From: JBOFIQ01 sp051654905
GTDB lineage: Bacteria; Actinomycetota; Actinomycetes; Propionibacteriales; Propionibacteriaceae
Direction of reading: 5' to 3'
NCBI GenBank assembly: GCA_051654905.1
Contig: JBOFYY010000111.1
Location: 201,246-265,245, forward strand
DNA: 64,000 bases
A program made the translations under genes and the position numbers. Positions 1-8,046 of this stretch are shown here, one piece after another (the first letter of the stretch is position 1; each line of letters starts with the position of its first letter). The notes under the pieces were generated by a model, which searched no databases, was not told where the DNA came from, and saw only the letters and a list, made by a program, of their open reading frames with translations.

Positions 1-2
1 GT

Positions 3-1475
3 GGCCGTTCACTTAAAGAATTGCTACGACAATATTTAGAGCAAGGCACTACGCTCCCTGTTGAACAAGCAATCGCATTTATTCTAGAGGTGCTACCCGC
101 ATTCAGTTATCTTCACGATAATGGCTTACTTTACTGTGATTTCAAGCCCGACAATGTAATCCAAGTTGGTGATGCCATAAAGCTAATCGATCTAGGAGGC
201 GTTCGCCGGATCGGTGATAATGATTCAGCTATCTATGGCACAGTTGGATATCAAGCTCCCGAAATAGCAACTCAGGGACCTTCTATAGCATCAGATATTT
301 TCACGCTCGGACGCACTCTTTTGATGTTGTGTACAGATCTAAAGGGCTACCAGAGTACTTATCAATACACGCTTCCAACACCAGATGAAGTTCCACTATT
401 AGCTCAACATGATTCGTTATACCGCTTGCTACTGACTTGCTGCGCCCCTGATCCCAATGATCGTTTTACTTCTGCTGAAGAACTTCGTATTCAATTATTA
501 GGGGTCTTACGTGAAGTCGTAGGAACTAATAGCGGTAAGTTAGCCACCGTTTCATGGGGATCATTACTTTTCTCTGATCCTAAATACTCCGATAGCGATA
601 TTTCATGGGATCAGCTACCTCGTCTTTCTCCTGACCTTACTGATCCACAATATGCTTTTGTGCAGGGAATCAATGTGCCCGATCCCCGACAACGCCTAGC
701 AGCGCTTAGCCATGCCAGTATGGAATCTCCAGAAGTTCTTATAGCGCGTGCTTACGCAGCATTAGAAATCAACGATGAAGCTACCGTCGTTAAAGTCGTA
801 CAACAAATGTTGAATCTTGATCCATGGGAATGGCGAGCATTATGGATAACTGGATTAGCAGCATTAATTCGTAAAGATAGCGTTGAAGCAAAACAAGCAT
901 TTAATGCTGTTTACGGGCGTATACCTGGCGAATTAGCGCCACAGTTTGCATTAGCAGTTGCTTGTCAGCTAAGTGGCGATAATTCTTTATCGGAGCGTTT
1001 CTACAATGCCTGTGCCGCAACTGACGCTAGCTACCTAACTCCAGCAGCTTTCGCGCTAACTAGGATGCGAGTTCCCTATCAGAATCTTCCAGAAATTATA
1101 GAAACATTAGATACTGTTCCGACGACCTCACCTGGATATGTCAGTTCACGTCGGCTTCGTGTCTATTACTTAGTAAAGTTCGGAAGAAAACTATCTGATC
1201 TAATCGCTGCAGATGAATCTTTAGCTAGTGCCCAGTTTGCTCCTGATATCACCGAACGCTACCGAGTAAATATTCTTAGTAGCGTACTTAAAGAAGTTTT
1301 AACTAACGGAGAAAAACCAAATCAGACCATAGCTGGAGTTCCAATACAAGTAAAGCCACTCCAAAAGTATTTATTTAATGCTTACCGCAGACTAGCCGAA
1401 AATACTTTAGACAAGAACGAGCGTATCAATTTTATTGAAGCAGCTAATCACTACCGTCAATGGAGCTTGTTATGA
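3..1475 (+). CDS. pknG: PknG-like serine/threonine protein kinase, 5' end outside the window
   Basis: Reads open from base 3, so the N-lobe with the glycine loop and catalytic lysine lies upstream of the window. The visible C-lobe carries the catalytic loop (YCDFKPDN, near visible residues 44-51), a DLG version of the DFG motif, and an APE motif. A long helical TPR-like region fills the C-terminal half, the architecture of PknG rather than of membrane PASTA kinases. In mycobacteria PknG is a soluble kinase that controls 2-oxoglutarate metabolism through GarA; that role is family knowledge only. The stop overlaps the next start (ATGA), so it is probably translationally coupled to the PP2C phosphatase, its likely antagonist. 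Confidence 0.88.
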   Translation, partial: GRSLKELLRQYLEQGTTLPVEQAIAFILEVLPAFSYLHDNGLLYCDFKPDNVIQVGDAIKLIDLGGVRRIGDNDSAIYGTVGYQAPEIATQGPSIASDIFTLGRTLLMLCTDLKGYQSTYQYTLPTPDEVPLLAQHDSLYRLLLTCCAPDPNDRFTSAEELRIQLLGVLREVVGTNSGKLATVSWGSLLFSDPKYSDSDISWDQLPRLSPDLTDPQYAFVQGINVPDPRQRLAALSHASMESPEVLIARAYAALEINDEATVVKVVQQMLNLDPWEWRALWITGLAALIRKDSVEAKQAFNAVYGRIPGELAPQFALAVACQLSGDNSLSERFYNACAATDASYLTPAAFALTRMRVPYQNLPEIIETLDTVPTTSPGYVSSRRLRVYYLVKFGRKLSDLIAADESLASAQFAPDITERYRVNILSSVLKEVLTNGEKPNQTIAGVPIQVKPLQKYLFNAYRRLAENTLDKNERINFIEAANHYRQWSLL

Positions 1476-2395
1476 CCACAACCCCAGCCGAGAGCCTATC
1501 GACTAGTTGTTTTTCTTGTGGCAGCGTTATTGCCCCAGACGGTTATTGCACCGGTTGCGGTATTAAGGCTAAATCAGCTCGTGACCACTGGTCTGAATCA
1601 CCAGCTTCTTGGGTAGGTGGTTGCTGTGACAGAGGCATCAAGCATCGTCGTAATGAAGATGCTATGGCATTATCTACAGCCGACACTTCTAGAAGATTCG
1701 CTGTTCTTGTAGTTTGTGATGGAGTTAGTTCTACAGCAGATTCTGATATTGCAGCATTGGCTGCAGCTCGTCGCGCTAAAGATGTTTTAGGCCAAATACC
1801 TGATACTGATTTGTCAGCAGATATGACGGCACAAGCAGCTGCTGTTAATACTGCTTTCTTGACAGCAGCCGAGCAAGCAAATCAAGCAATTATTGCTGCC
1901 ACTGATACCAATAATAATGCTTCATGTACTTTTGTTGCTGCCGTCATCAGCGACGACCGGCTCTACTACAGCAATATAGGTGATTCTCGAGTTTATTGGA
2001 TATCTGATGATCCTACCCAATCACTGCTGCTGACAGTCGATGATTCTATTGCCCAAGATCGTATTAGTTTGGGGGAAAATAGAGAGGTCGCCGAAACTGG
2101 ACCTAACTCTCACACCATTACTAAGTGGCTAGGACGCGATGCGTTAGACATTACCCCTAAAACTGGATTATTACAGCTTCCTGGATCGGGATGGGTATTA
2201 GTGTGTTCTGATGGGCTCTGGAATTACTGTTCTGATCCAGTAGAGCTAGCAGAATTGCTTCATGACAAGCTAACAGTCGTGCCGACTAAAACTCCCACGC
2301 TACTAGCTGAAGAACTCTGCAGATGGGCATGCGAACAAGGTGGGCGTGACAATATAACTATCGCGTTGGCTCGTATCGACAATATTTACCGTTAG
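1472..2395 (+). CDS. PP2C-family Ser/Thr phosphatase with N-terminal zinc ribbon
   Basis: A 307-aa protein. An N-terminal zinc ribbon (Cys13, Cys16, Cys26, Cys29) precedes a PP2C fold with RNEDAM (about residue 60), CDGVSS (82-87), IGDSRVYW, SDGLWNY and a late GGRDNITIAL, which together supply the acidic metal ligands of this metal-dependent phosphatase family. ATG 1472 is preferred over ATG 1460 because GGAG at 1462-1465 lies six bases upstream and the start overlaps the kinase stop as ATGA. It would remove phosphate from Ser/Thr residues placed by the PknG-like kinase. The paired zinc ribbons here and in the FHA protein suggest members of one complex; that is inference. Confidence 0.9.
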   Translation: MTTTPAESLSTSCFSCGSVIAPDGYCTGCGIKAKSARDHWSESPASWVGGCCDRGIKHRRNEDAMALSTADTSRRFAVLVVCDGVSSTADSDIAALAAARRAKDVLGQIPDTDLSADMTAQAAAVNTAFLTAAEQANQAIIAATDTNNNASCTFVAAVISDDRLYYSNIGDSRVYWISDDPTQSLLLTVDDSIAQDRISLGENREVAETGPNSHTITKWLGRDALDITPKTGLLQLPGSGWVLVCSDGLWNYCSDPVELAELLHDKLTVVPTKTPTLLAEELCRWACEQGGRDNITIALARIDNIYR

Positions 2396-2453
2396 CCGAC
2401 TCGCTGATAAGACTATCCATAACAATGAACTCATAGTAGGAGAAAATAGGTTT

Positions 2454-3737
2454 ATGGCTCAGTTCACCACAACCGTTTATCAAAACGAGTTCCTTCCTGA
2501 TGGCGGAACCGATGTTTCTGCCATTATTACGATTGCTTGCGATAGCGCTGGAAAAGCTGGGCAAACTGGAGCCGGTGAAGCTGGCGAAATTATCATGGTT
2601 GACACATCTGGTTCCATGAGCCAAGCGAATATGGAACTAGCTAAGCAAGCAGCAATGGCAGCCGTGGATCAACTTACTGACGGAACTTGGTTTGCTTTAG
2701 TTGCTGGAAATCATCGCGCTTACTTGGCATATCCTATGGTGCAGTCAGGCGCAGGAATGGTTAAAGCTAACGACGCTACTAGAGCAGCAGCAAAAGAAGC
2801 TATTGCATGGTTTAGAGCCGATGGCGGTACTGCTATTGGCGAATGGCTCAACTTAACTAGAGCTCTTTTTAATTCAGTACCAGGACTTACTCAAAAACAT
2901 GCCATCTTACTGACTGATGGCGAAAATAATAACGAAACTCCAGCGCAATTAGATAAAGCTATTTACCAATGCATTGGACAGTTTCAGTGTGATTGCCGAG
3001 GCATCGGCAGCGAATGGAAAGTTTATGAGCTACGAAAAATTGCGACTGCCCTAATCGGAACAGTAGATCTTGTTCCCGATCCACAGCAGCTCAGTTCAGT
3101 TTTCGCTAGTCTGATGCGAACTTCAATGGGGCGTGGTGTTGCTGAAGCTCAACTAAGACTTTGGGTTCCCCAAGGTGCCCAGATTCTCTTTGTTAGACAA
3201 GTATCACCCCAGCTAGAAGATTTCACTGCTCGTGGCAGCGCCATCAACCCATTGACCATGTCGTATCCGACCGGATCATGGGGAAATGAGCAGCGTGACT
3301 ATCACATTGCAGTGCGTCTACCAGCTAAAGCCATCGGGCAAGAGCAGCTTGCCGCCAGAGTCCAAATTACTTTAGGTCAAGAGATTGTTACTCAAGGATT
3401 AGTTAAGGCAATGTGGTCTGCTGATCATGAGCTAACAACAAGTATTGACTCTCGAGTAGCTCACTACACCGGTCAAACCGAATTAGCTACCGCTATTCAA
3501 GAAGGCTTAGCTGCTAAGAAAGCTGGCGATGAAGCTACCGCAACTACTCGCTTAGGACGTGCAGTTCAGATTGCAGCTGCCAGCGGTAATGTGGAAGCAA
3601 CAACCCGACTACGTAAAGTTGTTGATGTGACCGATGAAGGAACTGGAACAGTCCGTTTGAAGCGCAGTGTTGATAAAGTCGATGAAATAGCGCTCGATAC
3701 TGCTTCTATTAAAACTACTCGAATCCGAGAATCATAA
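2454..3737 (+). CDS. VWA-domain protein of the kinase/phosphatase cluster
   Basis: A 427-aa protein with a von Willebrand factor A domain. The MIDAS motif D50-x-S52-x-S54 sits after a hydrophobic strand, and the second metal-binding stretch LLTDGENN follows. There is no signal peptide or membrane segment, so it should be cytoplasmic. VWA domains of this kind act as metal-dependent protein-binding scaffolds. VWA, PP2C and kinase genes together resemble the TerY-P triad described for tellurite/stress clusters. AGGAG lies upstream of ATG 2454 with rather wide spacing. The stop codon shares its last base with the start of the FHA gene, so the two are coupled. The substrate and partners are unknown. 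Confidence 0.85.
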   Translation: MAQFTTTVYQNEFLPDGGTDVSAIITIACDSAGKAGQTGAGEAGEIIMVDTSGSMSQANMELAKQAAMAAVDQLTDGTWFALVAGNHRAYLAYPMVQSGAGMVKANDATRAAAKEAIAWFRADGGTAIGEWLNLTRALFNSVPGLTQKHAILLTDGENNNETPAQLDKAIYQCIGQFQCDCRGIGSEWKVYELRKIATALIGTVDLVPDPQQLSSVFASLMRTSMGRGVAEAQLRLWVPQGAQILFVRQVSPQLEDFTARGSAINPLTMSYPTGSWGNEQRDYHIAVRLPAKAIGQEQLAARVQITLGQEIVTQGLVKAMWSADHELTTSIDSRVAHYTGQTELATAIQEGLAAKKAGDEATATTRLGRAVQIAAASGNVEATTRLRKVVDVTDEGTGTVRLKRSVDKVDEIALDTASIKTTRIRES

Positions 3738-4531
3738 TGATTACTTGCCCAGCAGGACATCAGACAGAAGATAACCAATGGTGTGATACTTGTGGGATCT
3801 CATTGACTGCCCCAGCCTCACCAGAGATTGCTACGATCGTCTGCCCTAATTGCGATAGCTCTTGTTTTGCAGGCGCACTATTTTGTGAGGCTTGTGGCTA
3901 CGACTGGACGACTGGAGCGTTACCGCGTCAGCACCCAGACCAAGGTAATTCAAAGATTCTTGATCTCGATACTCCCATTAACGCAACAGCCCCAACTAAC
4001 TTAGCAGTTGTCCCCGCCGAGGTAACACCAGCGGAGGTTGAGATATCACCAGAACCAGTAACTACGTATTCACAGAACGAGGATGTTATGACTGTCGATA
4101 ATCAACTATCTGCTATCGAATGGGTAGCTGAAGTATGGGTTGATCCGCAATGGCATGAGCTCCAAGATGCTAGTGAGTTACTCCCCTCTCCCGGGTTACC
4201 AGAAATTATTGCGTTATCGAAGCGGCAAGTTCTGATCGGTCGAATGTCGGTATCTCAAAATATTCACCCAGATATTGATTGCGGCACCGATACTGGCGTA
4301 TCTCGCCGAAATACTTTGGTTAGCTATGATGGCCAACGTTGGTTCGTCGAGGATCTTGGTTCAGCTAATGGCACCTATCTTGGGAATACAGCTAATCCGC
4401 TGCCCCAGCACCCAATAACTTCTCGCCAAGAACTATCTGACGATAGTCGTATCTATGTTGGCGCATGGACTCGTATTGTTATTCGACGAGCTACTGCCGA
4501 CGAGCGAGTCACATTTTCCACCTCACTATGA
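3737..4531 (+). CDS. FHA-domain protein with two N-terminal zinc ribbons
   Basis: A 264-aa protein. Two Cys-rich knuckles lie in the first 55 residues (CPAGH...CDTCG and CPNC...CEACG). A Pro/Glu-rich linker follows, then a C-terminal FHA domain with the phosphothreonine-binding signature (IGR, SRR, DLGSANGTYLG). FHA domains bind phosphothreonine peptides, so this protein could read the marks written by the upstream kinase, as GarA does for mycobacterial PknG. The start overlaps the VWA stop by one base. It may be the effector or adaptor of the four-gene module. Confidence 0.87.
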   Translation: MITCPAGHQTEDNQWCDTCGISLTAPASPEIATIVCPNCDSSCFAGALFCEACGYDWTTGALPRQHPDQGNSKILDLDTPINATAPTNLAVVPAEVTPAEVEISPEPVTTYSQNEDVMTVDNQLSAIEWVAEVWVDPQWHELQDASELLPSPGLPEIIALSKRQVLIGRMSVSQNIHPDIDCGTDTGVSRRNTLVSYDGQRWFVEDLGSANGTYLGNTANPLPQHPITSRQELSDDSRIYVGAWTRIVIRRATADERVTFSTSL

Positions 4532-4544
4532 AGGAGAAAAAGTA

Positions 4545-4769
4545 ATGGAAATCAAAATTGGTGTCAGCCATCTCAACCGTGAGGTTGTCATTGAAGTGGC
4601 AGAAAGCTCTGACGATATCCAGCGTAAGGTCTCAACTGCATTGGCAGAAGGCAGTCCCTTGTCACTCAGCGACGATAAGGGTCGCATCGTCTTAGTGCCA
4701 GCAGCTCAAATTGCTTATATTGAGTGTGGTCCAGAAAATAAGCGCTCGGTGGGTTTCGGGACTGCGTAA
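4545..4769 (+). CDS. DUF3107 small protein
   Basis: A 74-aa protein matching the DUF3107 pattern: MEIKIGV start, VPAAQIAYIE core, glycine-rich end VGFGTA. GGAG lies 8 bases before ATG 4545. The family is conserved in actinobacteria (for example mycobacterial Rv3208A) and typically sits close to a DEAD-box helicase of the RhlE type. Here that helicase is found at 10572, beyond the inserted island, which points to disruption of ancestral synteny. A longer upstream in-frame start overlapping the FHA gene is unlikely. Biochemical function is unknown. A strong intrinsic terminator follows directly. Confidence 0.88.
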   Translation: MEIKIGVSHLNREVVIEVAESSDDIQRKVSTALAEGSPLSLSDDKGRIVLVPAAQIAYIECGPENKRSVGFGTA

Positions 4770-4780
4770 AAGAACCTGTT

Positions 4781-4834
4781 AAGGCTGCTGGGATTATTTG
4801 CTTAATAGGGAACAATCCCAGCAGCCTTTATTTT
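4781..4834 (+). terminator. Intrinsic terminator after the DUF3107 gene
   Basis: Bases 4781-4795 and 4814-4828 form a perfect 15-bp stem, with an 18-base loop and TATTTT after the stem. It ends the signalling operon just downstream of DUF3107. Confidence 0.85.
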
Positions 4835-5104
4835 GCTAGATGACAGCTCCAGGTATTTGGCATCAGTAATTAGTTTTGGTAAAACCGAATAAACATTGAT
4901 GATCGCCTGCACATTGCAGCTGGCACTTTCGAAACTGCAGCAAATGTTACTGACGCTGTTGCTTGTATTGTTGAGCGACCTTTGTTAATAATTTTTGCCC
5001 CAGATTGCCTAACATGACCAAAACGACCAAAATTAGCCAGTTTTATGAATCTTTAGCAATCTGAGGCAGAGATTCCGCATAAAGGTCCCGATACATCAAT
5101 TATA
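4835..5104. other. Intergenic stretch between the signalling operon and the island
   Basis: About 270 bases with no convincing gene. Bases 4891-5015 contain an open frame that reads like protein (…DDRLHIAAGTFETAANV…) and stops at about 5015, but it has no start codon and I do not recognise a family. It may be a gene remnant. The end of this stretch borders the left direct repeat of the island. Confidence 0.4.
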
Positions 5105-5133
5105 GAACTGACAGGATTTGAACCTGTAACTCC
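5105..5133. repeat. Left direct repeat of the island (att-like, tRNA T-arm)
   Basis: 29 bases identical to 10401-10429. On the minus strand it reads as a T-arm with a 5-bp stem and TTCAAAT loop followed by CAGTTC, like the 3' end of a tRNA gene. The adjacent sequence does not complete a tRNA. Confidence 0.8.
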
Positions 5134-5515
5134 TTGACCCCAGATGGCAGGAGCCGGAGTCATAGATCACCTGACCAAGGGTTTGTGTTTCGGGAGGATG
5201 ATCTTCGCGTCACGTTTTACAGGGTTTGCAGGCTGTTGAGTCACCGGATAGGTCCACTTCGTCGCTGCAAGCATGTGAGACCTAAGAGCGGGACTCCGCA
5301 CGTAGGTAACGACACCAGCGAACAGGCGCAAGTGGATCTCGATATCCGATAGGCGGTCAACCCCTGTTGCCCCCACAAGGTGATTGCATGGGCTGCGGAA
5401 TCGGAATTGAGATAGTACCTTGATGCTTACTAACGGTTCCCGAGGTTGCGATGGCAGATGCAGATTCCGAATCCTGGAGTACCGAGACTGCCTCTTGTCG
5501 TTGCGGTCGGCGACT
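5134..5515. other. Left end of the island, no gene recognised
   Basis: About 380 bases between the left repeat and the methyltransferase stop. Short open frames exist on both strands but look like chance products: biased composition, no family, no ribosome binding site. A lost integrase gene could have occupied this space; no trace of the catalytic HxLRH or Tyr motifs is visible. Confidence 0.4.
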
Positions 5516-6670
5516 CTACAGCAGCGAAATGATCGCCGTGCGTGGCTCAAAAAGAAGAACTGCTTCTTTCAGAGCTCGTCGCCCGCCCCTTCCTCCTTCG
5601 CTTGAGCTCCCTCCCAGCGTGCTATGGGTCGAAGTAACGTAGTGTTCACGGATATGCCATGAATCGCCAGCTATAGCCACAATGTCACGGCTACTGAGAC
5701 CGTTGCTTGCGTCAGCGTCAGGGAATGTCAATAGCACCCTGCATGACCTTCCCCGAAGAGCGCTGAGGAGCTCTGACATAGCTCTAGAAGCCTGACTCTT
5801 CATGCTGAAATCGGAGGATACGCGGAGGGCGCGCGCAGGTGATCTACCAGCGCCAGCCACATCATTCCATCCACCTTGAACAATTCCTTCTAGGACATGG
5901 TAAAAACGACTGTACTGAACAGCGGAATATGGAGGGTCGCAGAACACAAGATCTTCTTCTCCAAGACTAGATACGGCTTCCAGCGCATCACTCACACGAG
6001 CTTCGCCCTTCACCTTTGCGTGTCGTGCTGAGAGCATAGTAACTTGGCGCTGACATTCATGGACAACGTCTCTGCTCCAGGCGAACTTTATGTATGGCAA
6101 TAGCTTGGGTGTGGGTTGAAATGGTTGTGCAGTGTGTCCGGGAGCAGCTGCACAAATGCTAGCCGTATGGAGTAGAGCGGCGAGGCCTAGCGTTCGATGA
6201 GGTTCTTCTTTCGGGAGACCCTCATACAGCTGGTCCAGTGCATACGCTTGCTGTGGGGAGAAGTAGTGCCCGCCATAATGCTGCGTGATAAATCCGACAC
6301 CGACTGTTCTTTCGGAATTACGTCGGGCCCGCAGAACGGTCGACTTTCCAAGCCGCGGAATCGGCTCGCACAAAGACGCGTAAATCGTGTCGTTAAGTAG
6401 GCCCGCTCTCACGGCTGCCGTCCATTTGTTAAGAATCGGGCCGTCCGTCTGAGGGCGATCGCGGCCTGTAATGCTCTCGGCAAGAATCTTTGAGTAGCGC
6501 TGCAAGTCAACACTCAACACAGGGATACTAATGTTCTCCGCAACATAGTGGCTAACAGACCCGGACCCAGAGAACAGATCCACGAACCGTGAGGCACCCG
6601 CGCTGGATGCAACGAGGATATCGCCCAGTTCCCCGCGGAGTAGGGCACTCTTGCTTCCCATGTATTTCAC
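5516..6670 (-). CDS. D12-class N6-adenine DNA methyltransferase
   Basis: A 384-aa protein, last gene of the island operon. The N-terminal KYMGSKSALL is the usual opening of Dam/D12-type enzymes, FSGSG (33-37) is the SAM-binding motif I and DPPY (245-248) is catalytic motif IV, followed by SRFYHVLEGI. About 200 residues between the two motifs would house the target recognition domain, longer than in Dam. The start is GTG at 6670, with GGGCGGAG just upstream; the gap to the previous gene is 40 bases. It should transfer methyl from SAM to the N6 of adenine in a specific site. No restriction endonuclease is recognised beside it, so it is either an orphan or part of a three-gene modification system. 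The recognition sequence cannot be read from the protein. Confidence 0.88.
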   Translation of the reverse strand: MKYMGSKSALLRGELGDILVASSAGASRFVDLFSGSGSVSHYVAENISIPVLSVDLQRYSKILAESITGRDRPQTDGPILNKWTAAVRAGLLNDTIYASLCEPIPRLGKSTVLRARRNSERTVGVGFITQHYGGHYFSPQQAYALDQLYEGLPKEEPHRTLGLAALLHTASICAAAPGHTAQPFQPTPKLLPYIKFAWSRDVVHECQRQVTMLSARHAKVKGEARVSDALEAVSSLGEEDLVFCDPPYSAVQYSRFYHVLEGIVQGGWNDVAGAGRSPARALRVSSDFSMKSQASRAMSELLSALRGRSCRVLLTFPDADASNGLSSRDIVAIAGDSWHIREHYVTSTHSTLGGSSSEGGRGGRRALKEAVLLFEPRTAIISLL

Positions 6671-6710
6671 GCGAGTGCTCCGCCCTTCAGAGACATGCTC
6701 GCGCCAAGCC

Positions 6711-8045
6711 TCAAGCGAAGCTCCATGCGACTACACGTTCTGTTTGCCCAAAGGTAAGGAGCTGGGCGCCAACGGCGCTAAGTAGAGCATGTGGGCTCGC
6801 ATAATCCGGATCAAGCGTCTCCAGGGCAGCTGCGACACCTGACCATAGGTCCAACATGTTCTCTGGGGGATAATCGGCTTCCCAGAGTCCACGAACAACG
6901 CCGAGCGACTGAACCCACGGCGCGATTCCCTCTTTCTTTAGCCCTGATTCCTCGAAGAGGTGCACGCACGATCCGGTAGCGATCCGCAACAACACGGATG
7001 TTCGAGAAAACATTGCTTCTATAAACTCAACTGGCGAAATGGAGTCGTTATTCGCATCAAAGAGGGCCGACAGGACTGGTTGGTTAGGCATCGACAACAG
7101 CTCTTCGAAAAGAGCAGTGCCAGATATCGACGCAGGAGCGACCTGCTGCAGCCAGTCTTCCCAATCAGACCAATCGATCTTGTCCATAAGCTCGCCACTA
7201 TCGTCTGCTTCTTGGTGCGTAGGAGCATACGATGCCTTGAGGACATCCTTAAGTAGAAGCTGATCCAAAATTGGGAAGGTTCCGCGAGAATCCGGCTCAA
7301 GTACCTGCCAGAGTTTTGAGACCATACTCGCGGTCTTCTCAACGCTAAGATCCTTAACGACAAGCCGGGTAGGCGTATAGCTCGCCGTGTTTCTTCGTGA
7401 ACGATCATTTGCGAATGACTGTAGATCGAATGACATGCGGGCAAGAAGTCCAGATACCGCCAAGTTCACACCACTAGCGGGCATGTTCTGCATCCAGTCG
7501 TCAAGCGCTGTTCCGCCTGGTCGAAGAATCTTTGCGATCAGCGACTTCGAACGCGTCTGATCATTCCATGCCGACAAATACTTCCAAGCCGCAATATGGG
7601 TAGAATCTCTTGTCATGAGATCGAATGTACCGCCATCCGTTAGCACAAAATTTACGCCGTTACCGATGTAGATCCCCTCCGAGGCAAGGAGAGAGATAGC
7701 GCCCCTCAACTCGGCGTAATAAGTAAGATGCACAGCTCCGTGGATATCGCCGCGCATCAACGCATCAACTGCGCGGCCAAGATATCCCCAAGCGTCGCCA
7801 CAGTGGATAAAAGAGCTGGCCGCTAGGTACTTTGCAAAGTCGCCCTGAGTTGCAGCAGGGATAACCTTTCCGTCGTCTTTGATACGGTCCTGCGCCATAT
7901 TACTGTATACGTTCCTAGGATCTAGCCATTCAGCAGTTTCCGGAATTGAGATGCCGCTCAGGGCATTGGCGACTTCTTTGCGTGAGGCGCTCTCAAGAAT
8001 CCTCCGATCCTCAGCGTCAAGCTGTTGCTGGTTATGAGCTGCCAC
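6711..8045 (-). CDS. Uncharacterised 444-aa island protein between DGQHR protein and methyltransferase
   Basis: I do not recognise a family. The protein is soluble, without signal peptide or membrane segments, and looks mainly helical. A stretch near residues 75-125 (FIHCGDAWGYLGRAVDAL, then TYYAELRGAISLLASEGI) resembles helical HEPN/YaaC-like bundles in feel only; a clear RX4-6H RNase motif is absent. The GTG start at 8045 follows the stop of the upstream DGQHR gene after one base, so the two are almost certainly co-translated, and the methyltransferase follows 40 bases later. The position suggests a third component (effector, regulator or specificity factor) of one modification or defence system. 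Confidence 0.8.
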   Translation of the reverse strand: MAAHNQQQLDAEDRRILESASRKEVANALSGISIPETAEWLDPRNVYSNMAQDRIKDDGKVIPAATQGDFAKYLAASSFIHCGDAWGYLGRAVDALMRGDIHGAVHLTYYAELRGAISLLASEGIYIGNGVNFVLTDGGTFDLMTRDSTHIAAWKYLSAWNDQTRSKSLIAKILRPGGTALDDWMQNMPASGVNLAVSGLLARMSFDLQSFANDRSRRNTASYTPTRLVVKDLSVEKTASMVSKLWQVLEPDSRGTFPILDQLLLKDVLKASYAPTHQEADDSGELMDKIDWSDWEDWLQQVAPASISGTALFEELLSMPNQPVLSALFDANNDSISPVEFIEAMFSRTSVLLRIATGSCVHLFEESGLKKEGIAPWVQSLGVVRGLWEADYPPENMLDLWSGVAAALETLDPDYASPHALLSAVGAQLLTFGQTERVVAWSFA

Positions 8046-8046
8046 T

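Noticed and set aside
4891..5015. A real short gene in the intergenic region before the island
   Set aside because: The frame reads protein-like but lacks a start and any recognised family; kept only as a possible remnant.
5105..5180. A complete tRNA gene at the left repeat
   Set aside because: Only the T-arm and part of the acceptor are present; no D-arm or anticodon arm can be drawn. The same holds for the right repeat.
5134..5550. Open frames on both strands at the left end of the island as protein genes
   Set aside because: Overlapping, Arg/Ser-rich translations without start context or any family; they look like products of GC-skewed non-coding DNA.
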